From Promethearchaeota archaeon (GTDB taxonomy: Archaea > Asgardarchaeota > Lokiarchaeia > Sigyniarchaeales > SOKP01), in the NCBI GenBank assembly GCA_011364925.1, contig RDOA01000006.1, positions 1 to 32,483 of the forward strand: 32,483 bases of DNA, given 5' to 3'. Positions 7,652-17,653 of the stretch are shown one piece after another. The notes beneath the pieces are model-generated. The model was given only the letters and a program-made list of their open reading frames with translations, searched no databases and was not told the DNA's origin. Each line of letters begins with the position of its first letter. Within the stretch, counting starts at the first letter, position 1. A program made the translations under genes and the position numbers.

Positions 7652-10600
7652 ATGTCTAAACAGCTATTTAATAAAAAACAGAAGTTGTTCTTTTTGATTT
7701 TCTTGACTTGCGGAATGACGGTAACCTTTTTGGGTTTACCTTTCTTTAACTCGTATTTATTTACCGATATCTCCGAAAAAAGTAATCCTATTGAATTAGA
7801 TAATCAATTTAACCAGCCTAAAATCGCTGAATATCAAAGTTATAGCGGTAGTGGTGAGATGTTAAACATTACCTTACACCAGTCTTTAATCAACACATCA
7901 AATATTCAGATTAATTACTTGACAGGAACTTATAGTTTTTTTGAGGCAAGTCCACCATTCACGGGATTTAAAAGTTCCTTTACTAACATTACAGTTGATA
8001 ATATTAATGCTTACAATCAAAGCATTACGATCGAAGATGATGCTATCGATGGTGGAGACGATGTCGCAACAATATCTGTAACTGCATTTACTGTTCCTTC
8101 AAGTTGCTACATATTAAACGCTTCTTTCTATGTTCGTGTAGCTTTAGGTAGCCCAACGGCGACAATTTACTTATATAGCTCCACGTGGGATTCGGGAAAT
8201 AGTAGATCTACGCCGACAGGATCAGGAAAAAATATTGGGTCATTTTCTCCTCCAAGTACTAATTGGTATAATATAGAATTAACAAAGACTTTCTTAAATA
8301 ATTCCCAGACAGCAAATAATACGTGGTTCATTGGTTTATACAACTCAGTTCCAGCTACTACTCTAGAATGGCGATTTGTTGATGATATTTCGAATGGGGA
8401 TAATTCGGATGCTTACAGGTTTTCAGCGGGATGGAATTTTGAAAGTAAAGATTATGAGTGCCGAGTTTTTCTTTCACCGATAAATCCAACACCAAATCCA
8501 GAAGATATAGGACTAAAAATTAACAATACGATTGTTAATGGATATCCGAATATTAATGGTTCTGGTTACTGGTCGTCCTATGAAGCTGTGGGTAGCCTCT
8601 CAGGGAATATCCAATTTGATATTAATGCAGATTGGTATAATATCTCTTGTGATATACCAAAAGTACAGATTAATTATACAAAGTCAGACATTCAAGCAAT
8701 TTCTTCATTTGATATTTCCAGTAGTGGCCTTGATGTAAACTGGAATGTTACTGTACCATCTGGTTTGAATTATTTCGATTCGAGATTAAATAATTATGTA
8801 ATAAATTATACAATTCCACGCATTTGGCACGAAGGTTCTATTAGAGTATTTAATGGTTCCACAGAAAAAACAGTCTTTAAAAGATTGCTTAACAATGGAT
8901 ATCGAGAAATACAAGTTTTAAACGCGGGTAATGGTATGTATTGGTACTTAAACGCAACATCATCTAATTTATTCTCCTCAATTGATACCTATGTAGGTGG
9001 AATAGCTTTAAGTAGAGTTAACCATTCAGACATAGTTAGATTAAATACAACATTTATTGAGACGATTTATGATGGGATATTAAACCTAAGCATTTTTACT
9101 CCAAATCAGGGCTATTTAAACCATACAAAAATAATTGATCTTACTCCCATAGGAGCAGATAATGAATTTTTTGTATCAGATTGGGATGTATCTGTAAATG
9201 TTACTGAATATGGTGCTTTTAAAATTCAAGTGTCTTGGAATAACGATACTGCTGCGGGATTATTAGAAGATTATATTACGGTCATAGCTGATACTAGCTT
9301 AACCTTGCAACCCTATCCGTTAAAATATACCTTTAATTCCAGTGCTACATTCAATTTAACAGTATTCTATCAAGACACAGGTTTAAGTGCAGGTGTCGAA
9401 GCAGATAGTATAAGATATCAGATTGGAAGTGGTGGTCAAAGAGATGCTAGTAGTTTCTATATTGGTGGTGGTTATTATAATATTACAATTGATGCAAACG
9501 ATGCAGATTTCAATTATGGTTCAAATACGATAATTGTAAGCGTAGAAAAGACTTATTATAATAACCAAACCGAATCTGAGGCGTTTACTATATTAGCTGA
9601 AACCGATGCTTATATAACTTATCCAGCTATGAACGATATTTTTGATTCAGGAGATACGATTGAACTTGAACTTTATTATAATGATACAATTAAAAATTCA
9701 GGAATTGGAGGTGCTACAATTGAATATAGCCTTGGAGGATCACCATTTAGAATAGATGCTGCAATAACAGATTATGGGACGGGTTATTATAATATAACGA
9801 TTTCTGCTTCTGATGGGGATTTTGGAGGTTATGGAATTAAAGACATTGATGTAAACATTAATATGGATTATCATTATAATCAGTCCGAATCAGTTACTAT
9901 TAAATTATTAGGGGAGACTTCACCGATAGCACCTGTAAGGGTTCCAAATAAAGCATACTATACTGCTGCTGAAACATTTAATATTTCACTATATTTTGAA
10001 GACAGCGTTAAAAGTATAGGAATAAGTGGAGCGACTATAACAGTAGACATAGGTGGAACCGTCTATAATCCTACTGCGTTAACCGACTATGGTGATGGAA
10101 ACTACGATCTGATAATAGATTGTAGCGATGTAATCTTTAGTAGCTATGGAGTTTTTCCAATCAGAATTAATGCAACTAAAACAAACTACTATAACCAAAC
10201 ATATACTTTAGACACATTAATTGTAGGAAACGAGTCACTTTCGGTGCAGGCGCCTAATTCTGGTGCAGTTTATACTATAGGTCAGAGTTTTGATATAACT
10301 ATCGAATATATTGACACAATTTTAAGTACTGGAATTGACGGAGCAACAATCGAATATAGTCTTAATGGAGGATCCACATTTAATTCAACTGGTGTGAATT
10401 CTATCGGACCTGGCCAATATAATATAACGATTTATGCTAGTGATGCTGATTTTGTTAGTTTCGGCTTTGTTGATGTCATTATTGATGCTTCCAAGCAATA
10501 TTATGAAAATAGGTCAACAACTTATACGTTCCATAGGCAAATAACTACTCAAATTGCTCCTCAAAATGCAGTAGATTTAGGGACAGTAATAAAAGGACTT

Positions 10601-13258
10601 AATATCACATATACCTTTAACTATTCTGACACAAATTTAAAATCTATAGATCGCGTTAATTGGACGAGAATAAGTGCTGAGGCTAATTTTGGAGCATGGT
10701 TAGAGAATTTAGGAAATGGCAATTATACTATGCATTTAGATACTACAAATGTACTTGTTACGGGCGTACCGTATGTATACGAGTTTATTGTTTACGCTGT
10801 TGGAAATGAAACGCAGACTTTGAGTTTAACGGTTAATGTGCTAATTATTGATACTGATGTAACAGTCAATTCATATATTCCATTAATTGCAAGAAATTCA
10901 GGCTTAAATCAAACGGTTAAATTCTACTTCAATGACACAACAAATAATCTTCCTGTTTTAAATATCGCTACAAATAATATTATTGTTAAAAATTACGCTA
11001 CGGGTATAGCTTTTGGTGCTGGACAATTTTGGCTCTATGATCCATACAATAATGGCACATATATCTTAGATATTACCATGGGAACCAGAAATTCAGGATG
11101 GTACACACTAGAAGTCAACGCATCGAAGTTTCCAAACTATGACTACACGCTATTTAATGTGAGCTTTTATTATAGAGGTAATTACACTGATATTAATCTC
11201 ATATCGTTATCGGACCCAAGCGGCCCACTTGTGCCGACTGGATTGTATAATTACACCATATTTGAAGGAAGCGATCTTGTAATTGAATTCAATATAACTG
11301 ATTCAGAATTTCTTGATACTTTAATCGTGGGTGATGCAGATTTGTATACAGTTAGATATACTAATTTAGGTACTGGATCGAACGGTGTTCTTGCTACTAG
11401 TCTAAATTTTATAACGATTCTACATAGAGGAACAATTTACACCTCAAATCCTGCCCTAACCGTAGGTAGATATCTATTAAACCTTACAACTTCGAGAACA
11501 AACTATGAAGATGCTTGGTTCACTTTCAATTTAACAATAACCGCAAAATACCAAACTAATTTAACTATAGTATTTGCGCCTACTCAGGTCAACGCAGGGG
11601 ATGAATTGACGATTATCTTAAAAGCTGAATACAATAATGGAACAATGTGGTTACCTATAGTTAATGGAGCAATCAGAATGACACCTTACTTCAATGGGCT
11701 CCTTTCCACAATTCAAAACGATATTACAAATACTTCAGGTGAGATAAAGTTCGTTATTATTACGGGGAGTAATGTCAGAAGCATAAATATAACTATTGAA
11801 CTTATTGTTGCATATAATTACCAAAATAAGTTATATAACATCCCTGCTTCACAAATAACAGTGATACCACCAACACCGCCTTTAACCTTCGATGACTTCC
11901 TTCCCTACATAATTATAATAGGCGCTGCCTTGGCTGTAGTAGTTACTGCGGTAGCAACCTATCGAGGTGTTGTTGTCCCTAAAAAGAAGGAAAAGCAACG
12001 CATATTAACCGAAGTGAAAACTATTTTTGACGATGCAATTAATCTAGAACACATCTTAGTATTATATAAAGGAACCGGAACTTGTATTTTCTTCAAATCT
12101 TATGGTTCAGAACAAATCGATCCTGAGTTAATAGGAGGTTTTCTATCTGCAGTTTCTTCGTTTGGCAAGGAAATGGCTACTCAAGCAGCGTTGAATGAAA
12201 TTTCCTATGGAGATAAAATGCTACTTTTAGCAGATGGATATCTAATAAGAGTTGCCCTGGTATTAGGGAAAAATGCATCGCTAATTCTACGAAGACATTT
12301 AAAAGAATTCATTGAAATGTTTGAGAATAATTACAAGGATATTCTTCCAAACTGGCGTGGTCAATTAAATTACTTCAAGAATGCTGGGATGATTGTCGAT
12401 GACATCTTGAATACATCAATCATACTTCCTCATCAGATTTCTTATGATTTCTCAAGTGTAAAGGACTTAAAAAATCCTCACTCGAGGGATATATTGAAAG
12501 TTGCACAGAGTTGTTGCGAAGAAGCTGAGAGAGAATTCTTTTTTATTGCAACCTTATTAAAAGAAGCTTCTGAGAGGACTAGTAAAGATACTGCAGAAAT
12601 TTTTATGGGAATTAAGGAATTAAGAGATAAAAAAATGTTAATCCCTATAGAAATCTCTGCCATTGAAGCTCAACCAATTTCTCAACAAGAATTAAACTTG
12701 ATTAACCAGAAAGTTGGAGCATTAACGAATTTAACCAGCGAAGAAAAACAAAAATTAGTGCAGGATCTTGCTCAATTAGGTCCAATTGAAAGGGAAGCAT
12801 ATCTTACTAGTTTAACCAAACAGGCTGAAATAGTTACTGCACCAATCAAAACTTCCGTTGAAGGATTTGATGTGGAGAATAAGAAATCTGCGAAAAAAGG
12901 AATTAAAGAGTTATTGAAGCGTGGAAAAATGGCACATGGAAAGAAAGATTACATTAGAGCTATTGAACTCTACGAAAGTGCAGCAATGTTAGCTTCCAAT
13001 TGGGAACTAGCTGACGATTATCTCAGAATCGAAGAAACAATTCGTAAGACCAAGATTGAAGATATGATGGAAAAGAAGACCAACTTAGAAAAAGAAGCTA
13101 AAGAAGCAGTTAAAGCAAAGAATTACGCTGAAGCTGCTGCCAAGTATAAGTACGCTTCGAGAATGGCCTCTGAAATTTTTAAATTAGGTGATACAGCTAT
13201 GACAAAAGAAGTAAAAAGATTAACTAACAAATCCAACGAATACGAGAAATTAAAATAA
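7652..13258 (+). CDS. Giant single-pass surface protein: Ig-like ectodomain, TM helix, cytoplasmic longin-like domain and helical tail
   Basis: The protein has 1,868 residues from the ATG at 7652; the frame is open upstream to a TTG at 7643, but TGAT precedes the ATG. Residues 8-30 form a signal sequence or anchor. About 35-1415 is an extracellular beta-rich region with dozens of NxS/T sequons and tandem Ig-like modules. A transmembrane helix follows at about 1418-1438 (YIIIIGAALAVVVTAVATY) with a basic stop-transfer KKKEKQR. The cytoplasmic part begins with a roughly 150-residue longin/roadblock-like domain (about 1451-1600: HILVLYKGTGTCIFFKSYG, later a helix ending NYFKNAGMIVDDIL). It ends with TPR/MIT-like helices (1743-1868: AHGKKDYIRAIELYESAAM and AKNYAEAAAKYKYASRMAS). 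I know no named family for the whole. The layout suggests a receptor or adhesin talking to longin-binding partners such as small GTPases; that is inference. Confidence 0.85.
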   Translation: MSKQLFNKKQKLFFLIFLTCGMTVTFLGLPFFNSYLFTDISEKSNPIELDNQFNQPKIAEYQSYSGSGEMLNITLHQSLINTSNIQINYLTGTYSFFEASPPFTGFKSSFTNITVDNINAYNQSITIEDDAIDGGDDVATISVTAFTVPSSCYILNASFYVRVALGSPTATIYLYSSTWDSGNSRSTPTGSGKNIGSFSPPSTNWYNIELTKTFLNNSQTANNTWFIGLYNSVPATTLEWRFVDDISNGDNSDAYRFSAGWNFESKDYECRVFLSPINPTPNPEDIGLKINNTIVNGYPNINGSGYWSSYEAVGSLSGNIQFDINADWYNISCDIPKVQINYTKSDIQAISSFDISSSGLDVNWNVTVPSGLNYFDSRLNNYVINYTIPRIWHEGSIRVFNGSTEKTVFKRLLNNGYREIQVLNAGNGMYWYLNATSSNLFSSIDTYVGGIALSRVNHSDIVRLNTTFIETIYDGILNLSIFTPNQGYLNHTKIIDLTPIGADNEFFVSDWDVSVNVTEYGAFKIQVSWNNDTAAGLLEDYITVIADTSLTLQPYPLKYTFNSSATFNLTVFYQDTGLSAGVEADSIRYQIGSGGQRDASSFYIGGGYYNITIDANDADFNYGSNTIIVSVEKTYYNNQTESEAFTILAETDAYITYPAMNDIFDSGDTIELELYYNDTIKNSGIGGATIEYSLGGSPFRIDAAITDYGTGYYNITISASDGDFGGYGIKDIDVNINMDYHYNQSESVTIKLLGETSPIAPVRVPNKAYYTAAETFNISLYFEDSVKSIGISGATITVDIGGTVYNPTALTDYGDGNYDLIIDCSDVIFSSYGVFPIRINATKTNYYNQTYTLDTLIVGNESLSVQAPNSGAVYTIGQSFDITIEYIDTILSTGIDGATIEYSLNGGSTFNSTGVNSIGPGQYNITIYASDADFVSFGFVDVIIDASKQYYENRSTTYTFHRQITTQIAPQNAVDLGTVIKGLNITYTFNYSDTNLKSIDRVNWTRISAEANFGAWLENLGNGNYTMHLDTTNVLVTGVPYVYEFIVYAVGNETQTLSLTVNVLIIDTDVTVNSYIPLIARNSGLNQTVKFYFNDTTNNLPVLNIATNNIIVKNYATGIAFGAGQFWLYDPYNNGTYILDITMGTRNSGWYTLEVNASKFPNYDYTLFNVSFYYRGNYTDINLISLSDPSGPLVPTGLYNYTIFEGSDLVIEFNITDSEFLDTLIVGDADLYTVRYTNLGTGSNGVLATSLNFITILHRGTIYTSNPALTVGRYLLNLTTSRTNYEDAWFTFNLTITAKYQTNLTIVFAPTQVNAGDELTIILKAEYNNGTMWLPIVNGAIRMTPYFNGLLSTIQNDITNTSGEIKFVIITGSNVRSINITIELIVAYNYQNKLYNIPASQITVIPPTPPLTFDDFLPYIIIIGAALAVVVTAVATYRGVVVPKKKEKQRILTEVKTIFDDAINLEHILVLYKGTGTCIFFKSYGSEQIDPELIGGFLSAVSSFGKEMATQAALNEISYGDKMLLLADGYLIRVALVLGKNASLILRRHLKEFIEMFENNYKDILPNWRGQLNYFKNAGMIVDDILNTSIILPHQISYDFSSVKDLKNPHSRDILKVAQSCCEEAEREFFFIATLLKEASERTSKDTAEIFMGIKELRDKKMLIPIEISAIEAQPISQQELNLINQKVGALTNLTSEEKQKLVQDLAQLGPIEREAYLTSLTKQAEIVTAPIKTSVEGFDVENKKSAKKGIKELLKRGKMAHGKKDYIRAIELYESAAMLASNWELADDYLRIEETIRKTKIEDMMEKKTNLEKEAKEAVKAKNYAEAAAKYKYASRMASEIFKLGDTAMTKEVKRLTNKSNEYEKLK
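9313..10540 (+). repeat. Four tandem Ig-like modules of about 100 residues inside the surface protein
   Basis: Units start at about 9313, 9604, 9931 and 10240. Each repeats the order: a strand with Y-F/D-T and a DT/DS turn, the phrase GI-GATIEYSLGG (variants AGVEADSIRYQIGSGG and GISGATITVDIGG), then G-YYNITI-ASDADF, a strand, and a YYNQ or YYEN end. The copies have diverged at the protein level, so this is an old duplication and not a recent slippage. A fifth, weaker unit may follow at about 10550-10850 (NGNYTMHLDTTNV). Confidence 0.7.
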
Positions 13259-13328
13259 ATTATATTATTTTTATAAAACTATTTTTTATTATTTTAATAT
13301 TATTTTAAAAAAGTAAGATATATTTATA

Positions 13329-14615
13329 TCAATCATTTATACCATTTTCTGTTATTGAGAATACTGCTTCTCCTTCTGGTAAATGGGGCGCGTCTATCAT
13401 TTTTGCTACTCGTTGTTCTCCTTTTCCTTTTCTTAAATACACTCTAATAGTTGATCCGTGGGCGACGATGTTTCCTCCGGCAGCTACAGTGGGATTTCCA
13501 TAAAAAACATCGGGTTTAGACTGGACTTGGTTTGTTACTATGACACTCAACTCAGGAAAAATATCGGTCAATCTTAGTAAATCGTGTAAGTGGGCATTTA
13601 TAGTTTGTTGTCTATTTGCAAGAGTACCCCTTCCTACATATTCGCTTCTGAAATGACCAATTAGAGAATCAACAACGATGAGTTTTATATTTTTCTCCCT
13701 AATAAGATTCGTTGCCTCCTTTATTAATAATACTTGGTGATCAGAATTATAGGCTCGACCGAAAACTATATTCTTTAAAACTTTCTTATGATCTAAGTCA
13801 AGTCCTTCAGCCATTTGAATAATTCTTTCAGGTCTGAAAGTACCTTCAGTATCAATATACAATGCATTCCCTTCTAAACCCCCGTCTTCTTTCGGCAATT
13901 GAACATTAACACATAATTGATGAGCTAATTGAGTTTTTCCAGTTCTAAATTCACCAAACAATTCAATCACACATCCAGTCTCAATTCCACCGCCAAAGAG
14001 ATTATCAAGTTCCTGACTACCCGTTGTGATTCTTGCTATATTTTTCCTATGTTCCCACACGGCCTCAGCCGATTTAAATCCAATATCTAACTTCTCCATT
14101 GAAGCTTTTATTAGTTTTGCAGTTGTTTTATCACCCAATCCAGATTCCTCTTGTATTATGCTAGGAGGTGTATAGGCAATTGATTCTAGGCTACTAAAAC
14201 CAGCTTTTATTAATTTTTTAAGCGTAGCTTCTCCTACGCCCGGTAGCTTTTTAACCGCGTCTACGCATTCACTTTCACCAATATTCAAAGGTAAATCCTC
14301 ATTATCGAAATCTTCATCTTCCCCATTTTCGTTTTGGACTTCATCTTCATCCATCTCACCAGGAAGATATTCGTCCTCTGGCAAATACTCTTCGTCTTCA
14401 GGAAAAGATTCCTCATCTTCAGTTACATTGCTATCTTCGAGTTGTGTGTCACCAGCTTCAATATCGGAAGATTTATCTTCTACTCCAAACTTAGCAAAAT
14501 TTAAGTGTTCTTTGTAAATCTTGCCTTTGGTATGATTGCGCTTACATTCTTGACAATAATATGGTTCTCCGATAGTAGGTTGACTTCCATTACTTGTTTC
14601 ACTTGCTTTAGCCAA
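13329..14615 (-). CDS. radA: RadA recombinase with an N-terminal zinc-finger-like and acidic extension
   Basis: This is the archaeal RecA/Rad51 homologue, which forms filaments on single-stranded DNA and catalyses strand exchange in repair. It has 428 residues, while typical archaeal RadA has about 320-350. The core is complete: helix-hairpin-helix domain (117-175, [17 protein letters not shown]), Walker A GEFRTGKT (221-228), Walker B LIVVD (312-316), the [13 protein letters not shown] and VTNQVQ segments, and a C-terminal [21 protein letters not shown]. The extra N-terminus holds C21-x2-C24-x3-H28-x8-H37, a possible zinc-binding finger, then a very acidic linker (about 46-108). The start is TTG: GTGAT at 14621-14625 sits five bases upstream and no other start fits the finger. 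The 245 bases between it and the isomerase gene are a divergent promoter region. Confidence 0.93.
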   Translation of the reverse strand: MAKASETSNGSQPTIGEPYYCQECKRNHTKGKIYKEHLNFAKFGVEDKSSDIEAGDTQLEDSNVTEDEESFPEDEEYLPEDEYLPGEMDEDEVQNENGEDEDFDNEDLPLNIGESECVDAVKKLPGVGEATLKKLIKAGFSSLESIAYTPPSIIQEESGLGDKTTAKLIKASMEKLDIGFKSAEAVWEHRKNIARITTGSQELDNLFGGGIETGCVIELFGEFRTGKTQLAHQLCVNVQLPKEDGGLEGNALYIDTEGTFRPERIIQMAEGLDLDHKKVLKNIVFGRAYNSDHQVLLIKEATNLIREKNIKLIVVDSLIGHFRSEYVGRGTLANRQQTINAHLHDLLRLTDIFPELSVIVTNQVQSKPDVFYGNPTVAAGGNIVAHGSTIRVYLRKGKGEQRVAKMIDAPHLPEGEAVFSITENGIND

Positions 14616-14860
14616 TTTTTATCACATTTAACTTAAAGTTAGTGTAATTTTTATATTTCTATTCAATTATAGTATAAATATTGCAAAAGTTATTTTAAAA
14701 AGAATAGACACCTAATTTACTAGAATTCTAAAATATTAACTTCTTAATACAATCTCTTGAGAAATGAGTCTTTTCTATGAATTATTAGCATAATCAATAT
14801 TTAAGAAAAAAACAATAGTATTATATTGTATTTATTGTATTTCTTGTTGTTGGTTAAAAT

Positions 14861-16105
14861 ATGAATGATGTATTAGATTTTGAATATTATCCGAATATAG
14901 ACACTAAATTACTAGACAAATCAAAAGGTAGAATCCTTTCAAATAAAGACAAGTGGGATACTCCATTTTTTACTGATACTGAATCCTACATTGACATGGG
15001 AGAACTCCAGCAAGTATCGAAAGATTTATCAGAAAAAGGACTAAAAAATGTAATTGTTCTAGGCACTGGAGGTTCGATCCAAACTTTACTTGCTTTAAGG
15101 CATTTATCAAAAAGGAATTTATATCCTATCACCAGTTCTCGAGCAGTAGAGTTGAAACATTGTCTTGATCACACCAATCCTGAAGATTCCATAGTTATTC
15201 CGATTTCTCGTGGAGGGGAGACTTTAGATGTTAATTCTACGATTGGAACTTTTTTAAAAAAAAATTATGAGTTTTTAGGGCTTTCATCGCAAGGTACTCT
15301 GTATCATATGCTAAAGAAGATTGGGTGTCCCATTCTCGACGTACCAGATTTATCTGGCCGTTTTGTTGGATCCATTTCTAATGTAGGAATTCTTCCCGCT
15401 CTTCTATTAGGAATTAATATTGAAGATTTTTTATCTGGATTGAAAGATGGGTATAATAAATATATGAATTTTATGAATAATCCTGCTTTAGAATATTCTG
15501 CATTTCTCTATAATTTGTATAAAAAAGAGTATAAGGTAATATTTTCTATGCCTTATTCAATGAATCTGGAAGGAAGTATTGGACTATTTGTTCAAGAGAT
15601 TTCAGAGAGTACGGGAAAAGAAGAAAAAGGATTTATGGGGGCGTATCAATCAGCACCGTTATGTCAGCATTCCGTATTGGAATATCTCTTGGGAGGCACA
15701 AAAGGAACTGTGATTCCTGTATTATGGACTATCGAAAATGAGATCTCAGATATTATTTTGGAATCTTCAATTGATTATATTCAAAAACAAAGCGCTCAAT
15801 CTATTGTAAATTACCAAGCTGATGCTACTTTTCAAGCACTAATCGGACAAGAAGTGCCATCAGCAAAAATCACCATACAAAAATCAGATGAGCATAATAT
15901 TGGCAATTTAGTTGCGTTTATTCAATCAAGCGTTTATCAATTATGTTTATTACTAAATGTGAACTGGTCAAACAATCCAAAAGTGATTATCGGGAAAGAA
16001 ATCTGTAATAATGCTTTAAAAGATAAAACTTCCTCTGAGCAAAGAAAGAACGAAAGAGAAGAGTTAGCGACAAATGTTTTTAGTCAAAAATTCTATAAAA
16101 AATAA
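14861..16105 (+). CDS. pgi: Glucose-6-phosphate isomerase (PGI superfamily)
   Basis: The 414-residue cytoplasmic enzyme interconverts glucose 6-phosphate and fructose 6-phosphate. It has the two SIS domains of the classic PGI family and is not the cupin type. Motifs in order: VLGTGGSIQTLLALRHL (66-82), phosphate-binding ISRGGETLDVN (115-125), SGRFVGSISNVG with R167, QEISESTGKE with E249, QHSVLEYLLGG with H270, and a C-terminal KVIIGKEI with K379. These match the Arg, Glu, His and Lys of known PGIs. The phosphate loop reads SRGGET where SKSGxT or SKTFTT is usual. The length is close to short archaeal PGIs. It ends 19 bases from the convergent aspartate kinase gene. Another sugar-phosphate isomerase specificity is possible but less likely. 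Confidence 0.8.
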   Translation: MNDVLDFEYYPNIDTKLLDKSKGRILSNKDKWDTPFFTDTESYIDMGELQQVSKDLSEKGLKNVIVLGTGGSIQTLLALRHLSKRNLYPITSSRAVELKHCLDHTNPEDSIVIPISRGGETLDVNSTIGTFLKKNYEFLGLSSQGTLYHMLKKIGCPILDVPDLSGRFVGSISNVGILPALLLGINIEDFLSGLKDGYNKYMNFMNNPALEYSAFLYNLYKKEYKVIFSMPYSMNLEGSIGLFVQEISESTGKEEKGFMGAYQSAPLCQHSVLEYLLGGTKGTVIPVLWTIENEISDIILESSIDYIQKQSAQSIVNYQADATFQALIGQEVPSAKITIQKSDEHNIGNLVAFIQSSVYQLCLLLNVNWSNNPKVIIGKEICNNALKDKTSSEQRKNEREELATNVFSQKFYKK

Positions 16106-16124
16106 GTCGATTCGTAAATTCCAT

Positions 16125-17549
16125 TTATTGTGTAATGAAAGCATCATATAAAACATTCACGGCTTTCTCACAATTTTTTCTATCAATTATTGCTGTAAAA
16201 TTCAATTCTGAAGAGCCTTGAGCAATCGCTAAGATGTTGATATTGTTGTCTCCTAATGAAGTGAACACTTTTCCAGCGATCCCTGGAGTGTAGAGGATTC
16301 CTGCGCCAATAATTGCAACTAAGGAGATATCGCTATCTAATTTTATTTTAAACCATTTTTCTCCAAAAAAATCGGAATTTCTCAATAAAAAGCTAACTTT
16401 TTTTGAGTCTTCATACTCGATTCCAAATGTGATATTGTTTTCTGAGGAACTTTGCGAAATAAAAACGATATTTATGTTATTTTCACCCAACAATGAAAAT
16501 AGTTTCGCAGCGGTTCCAGATAATGGAACCATTGTATCGCTTTCTAAGGTAACCATTGAAAGTTTTTCTATGGAAGTTATAGCTTTAATTACATCATCAT
16601 TCTTAGTAATTTCATTCGTAATTGTCGTAAAATCTTCAGAATCGGGTTCGTTGAAAAACCTTATTTCAGATTGAAGCCCTCCTTTTTCGTTAACATCAAG
16701 ACATAAAGGGTGGAGTACTTTCGCTCCAAAGAATGCTAACTCTTTAGCTTCTTTATAAGAAATTTTGCGAATAAGAGAAGATTTTTTAGAAATCCTTGGA
16801 TCTGCGTTAAGAAATCCTTTTACATCTTTCCAATATATGATCTTACATTGAAAATGATTTCGAAGAGCATATGCTAAAATAGCTGCTGATAAATCACTTC
16901 CTCCTCTTCCTAAAGTGGATATTTTATTGTCTTTCGTAGCACCATAATATCCACTTACGCAAATCAAATTATTATTATCCTTTAATAAAAGAGGATATAA
17001 AATTTCGTTTACGAGTATCTCTGTTTCTTCAAGTAAAGGAAGGGCTCTTCCAAAGTTATCGTTTGTTAATATTATTTTATCAGAGAAAAGATAATTTGAT
17101 TTGTGTCCTTGCGAAGTTAGATATTTGCTTAATAGGAATGTGCTGAGTTTTTCCCCATAAGATACGATCAAATCGTAAATGTCAGCACTTGGCCGTATTA
17201 GTCTAATAAGTCGTCCTAGTTGTTTTAATTCTTCAATGTTAGTTTGGAGAAATTCCACAGTTTCGGAGTATTCCATCCGATTTTTGTCTAATATATCGTT
17301 AACAAGTAGAATATGCATGTTGTATATTTCTTCAATAAGATCGTCGCAATTATTTTCTTCGCTACAAGATTTTTCGTAGAATTCTATTAATTTATTAGTC
17401 ATCCCTTGGATAGCTGAAACTACAATCAAGATCTTTGTAGATTTCATATACTTGTAAACTATACTATTAATCTGAAGATATGAATCTTTATTTTGTAAAC
17501 AGGAACCGCCAAACTTCATCACGGTTAAAGAATTTTTGTTACTTTCCAT
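16125..17549 (-). CDS. lysC: Aspartate kinase
   Basis: The 474-residue protein catalyses ATP-dependent phosphorylation of aspartate, the first step toward lysine, threonine and methionine. KFGGS (12-16) marks the start of the kinase domain. VSGYYGATKDNKISTLGRGGSDLSA is the catalytic core signature, followed by IIYWKDVKGFLNADPR. Two ACT-type regulatory domains fill the C-terminus: VTLESDTMVPLSGTAAKLFSLLGENNINIVFISQSSSE and a second copy containing GIAGKVFTSLGDNNINILAIAQGSSE. Feedback control by an end-product amino acid is therefore expected. I chose the ATG at 17549; a TTG nine bases earlier also keeps the frame. No other gene of the pathway is nearby. It has its own promoter element (17578-17621) that closely matches the one before the upstream serpin gene. 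Confidence 0.92.
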   Translation of the reverse strand: MESNKNSLTVMKFGGSCLQNKDSYLQINSIVYKYMKSTKILIVVSAIQGMTNKLIEFYEKSCSEENNCDDLIEEIYNMHILLVNDILDKNRMEYSETVEFLQTNIEELKQLGRLIRLIRPSADIYDLIVSYGEKLSTFLLSKYLTSQGHKSNYLFSDKIILTNDNFGRALPLLEETEILVNEILYPLLLKDNNNLICVSGYYGATKDNKISTLGRGGSDLSAAILAYALRNHFQCKIIYWKDVKGFLNADPRISKKSSLIRKISYKEAKELAFFGAKVLHPLCLDVNEKGGLQSEIRFFNEPDSEDFTTITNEITKNDDVIKAITSIEKLSMVTLESDTMVPLSGTAAKLFSLLGENNINIVFISQSSSENNITFGIEYEDSKKVSFLLRNSDFFGEKWFKIKLDSDISLVAIIGAGILYTPGIAGKVFTSLGDNNINILAIAQGSSELNFTAIIDRKNCEKAVNVLYDAFITQ

Positions 17550-17577
17550 TTTTACCAAAAATCTTAATTAACCTTAT

Positions 17578-17621
17578 ATTGGTATAAAAAAAATGTAGGA
17601 CTTATAGGTTTTTCTTAAAAT
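17578..17621 (-). promoter_or_regulatory. Promoter element of the aspartate kinase gene, copy 1 of a duplicated 44-bp block
   Basis: Read on the minus strand it has AAGAAAAAC, then CTATAAG (TATA box with a purine-rich BRE-like flank), then TCCTACATTTTT and TATACCAAT. The TATA box lies about 55 bases before the ATG, so transcription would begin near the distal end of the block, with a leader of about 30 bases. It matches 18840-18883 at 41 of 44 positions. Confidence 0.6.
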
Positions 17622-17653
17622 AAAGAATAAAGATCTGAGACCTAAAATCATTT

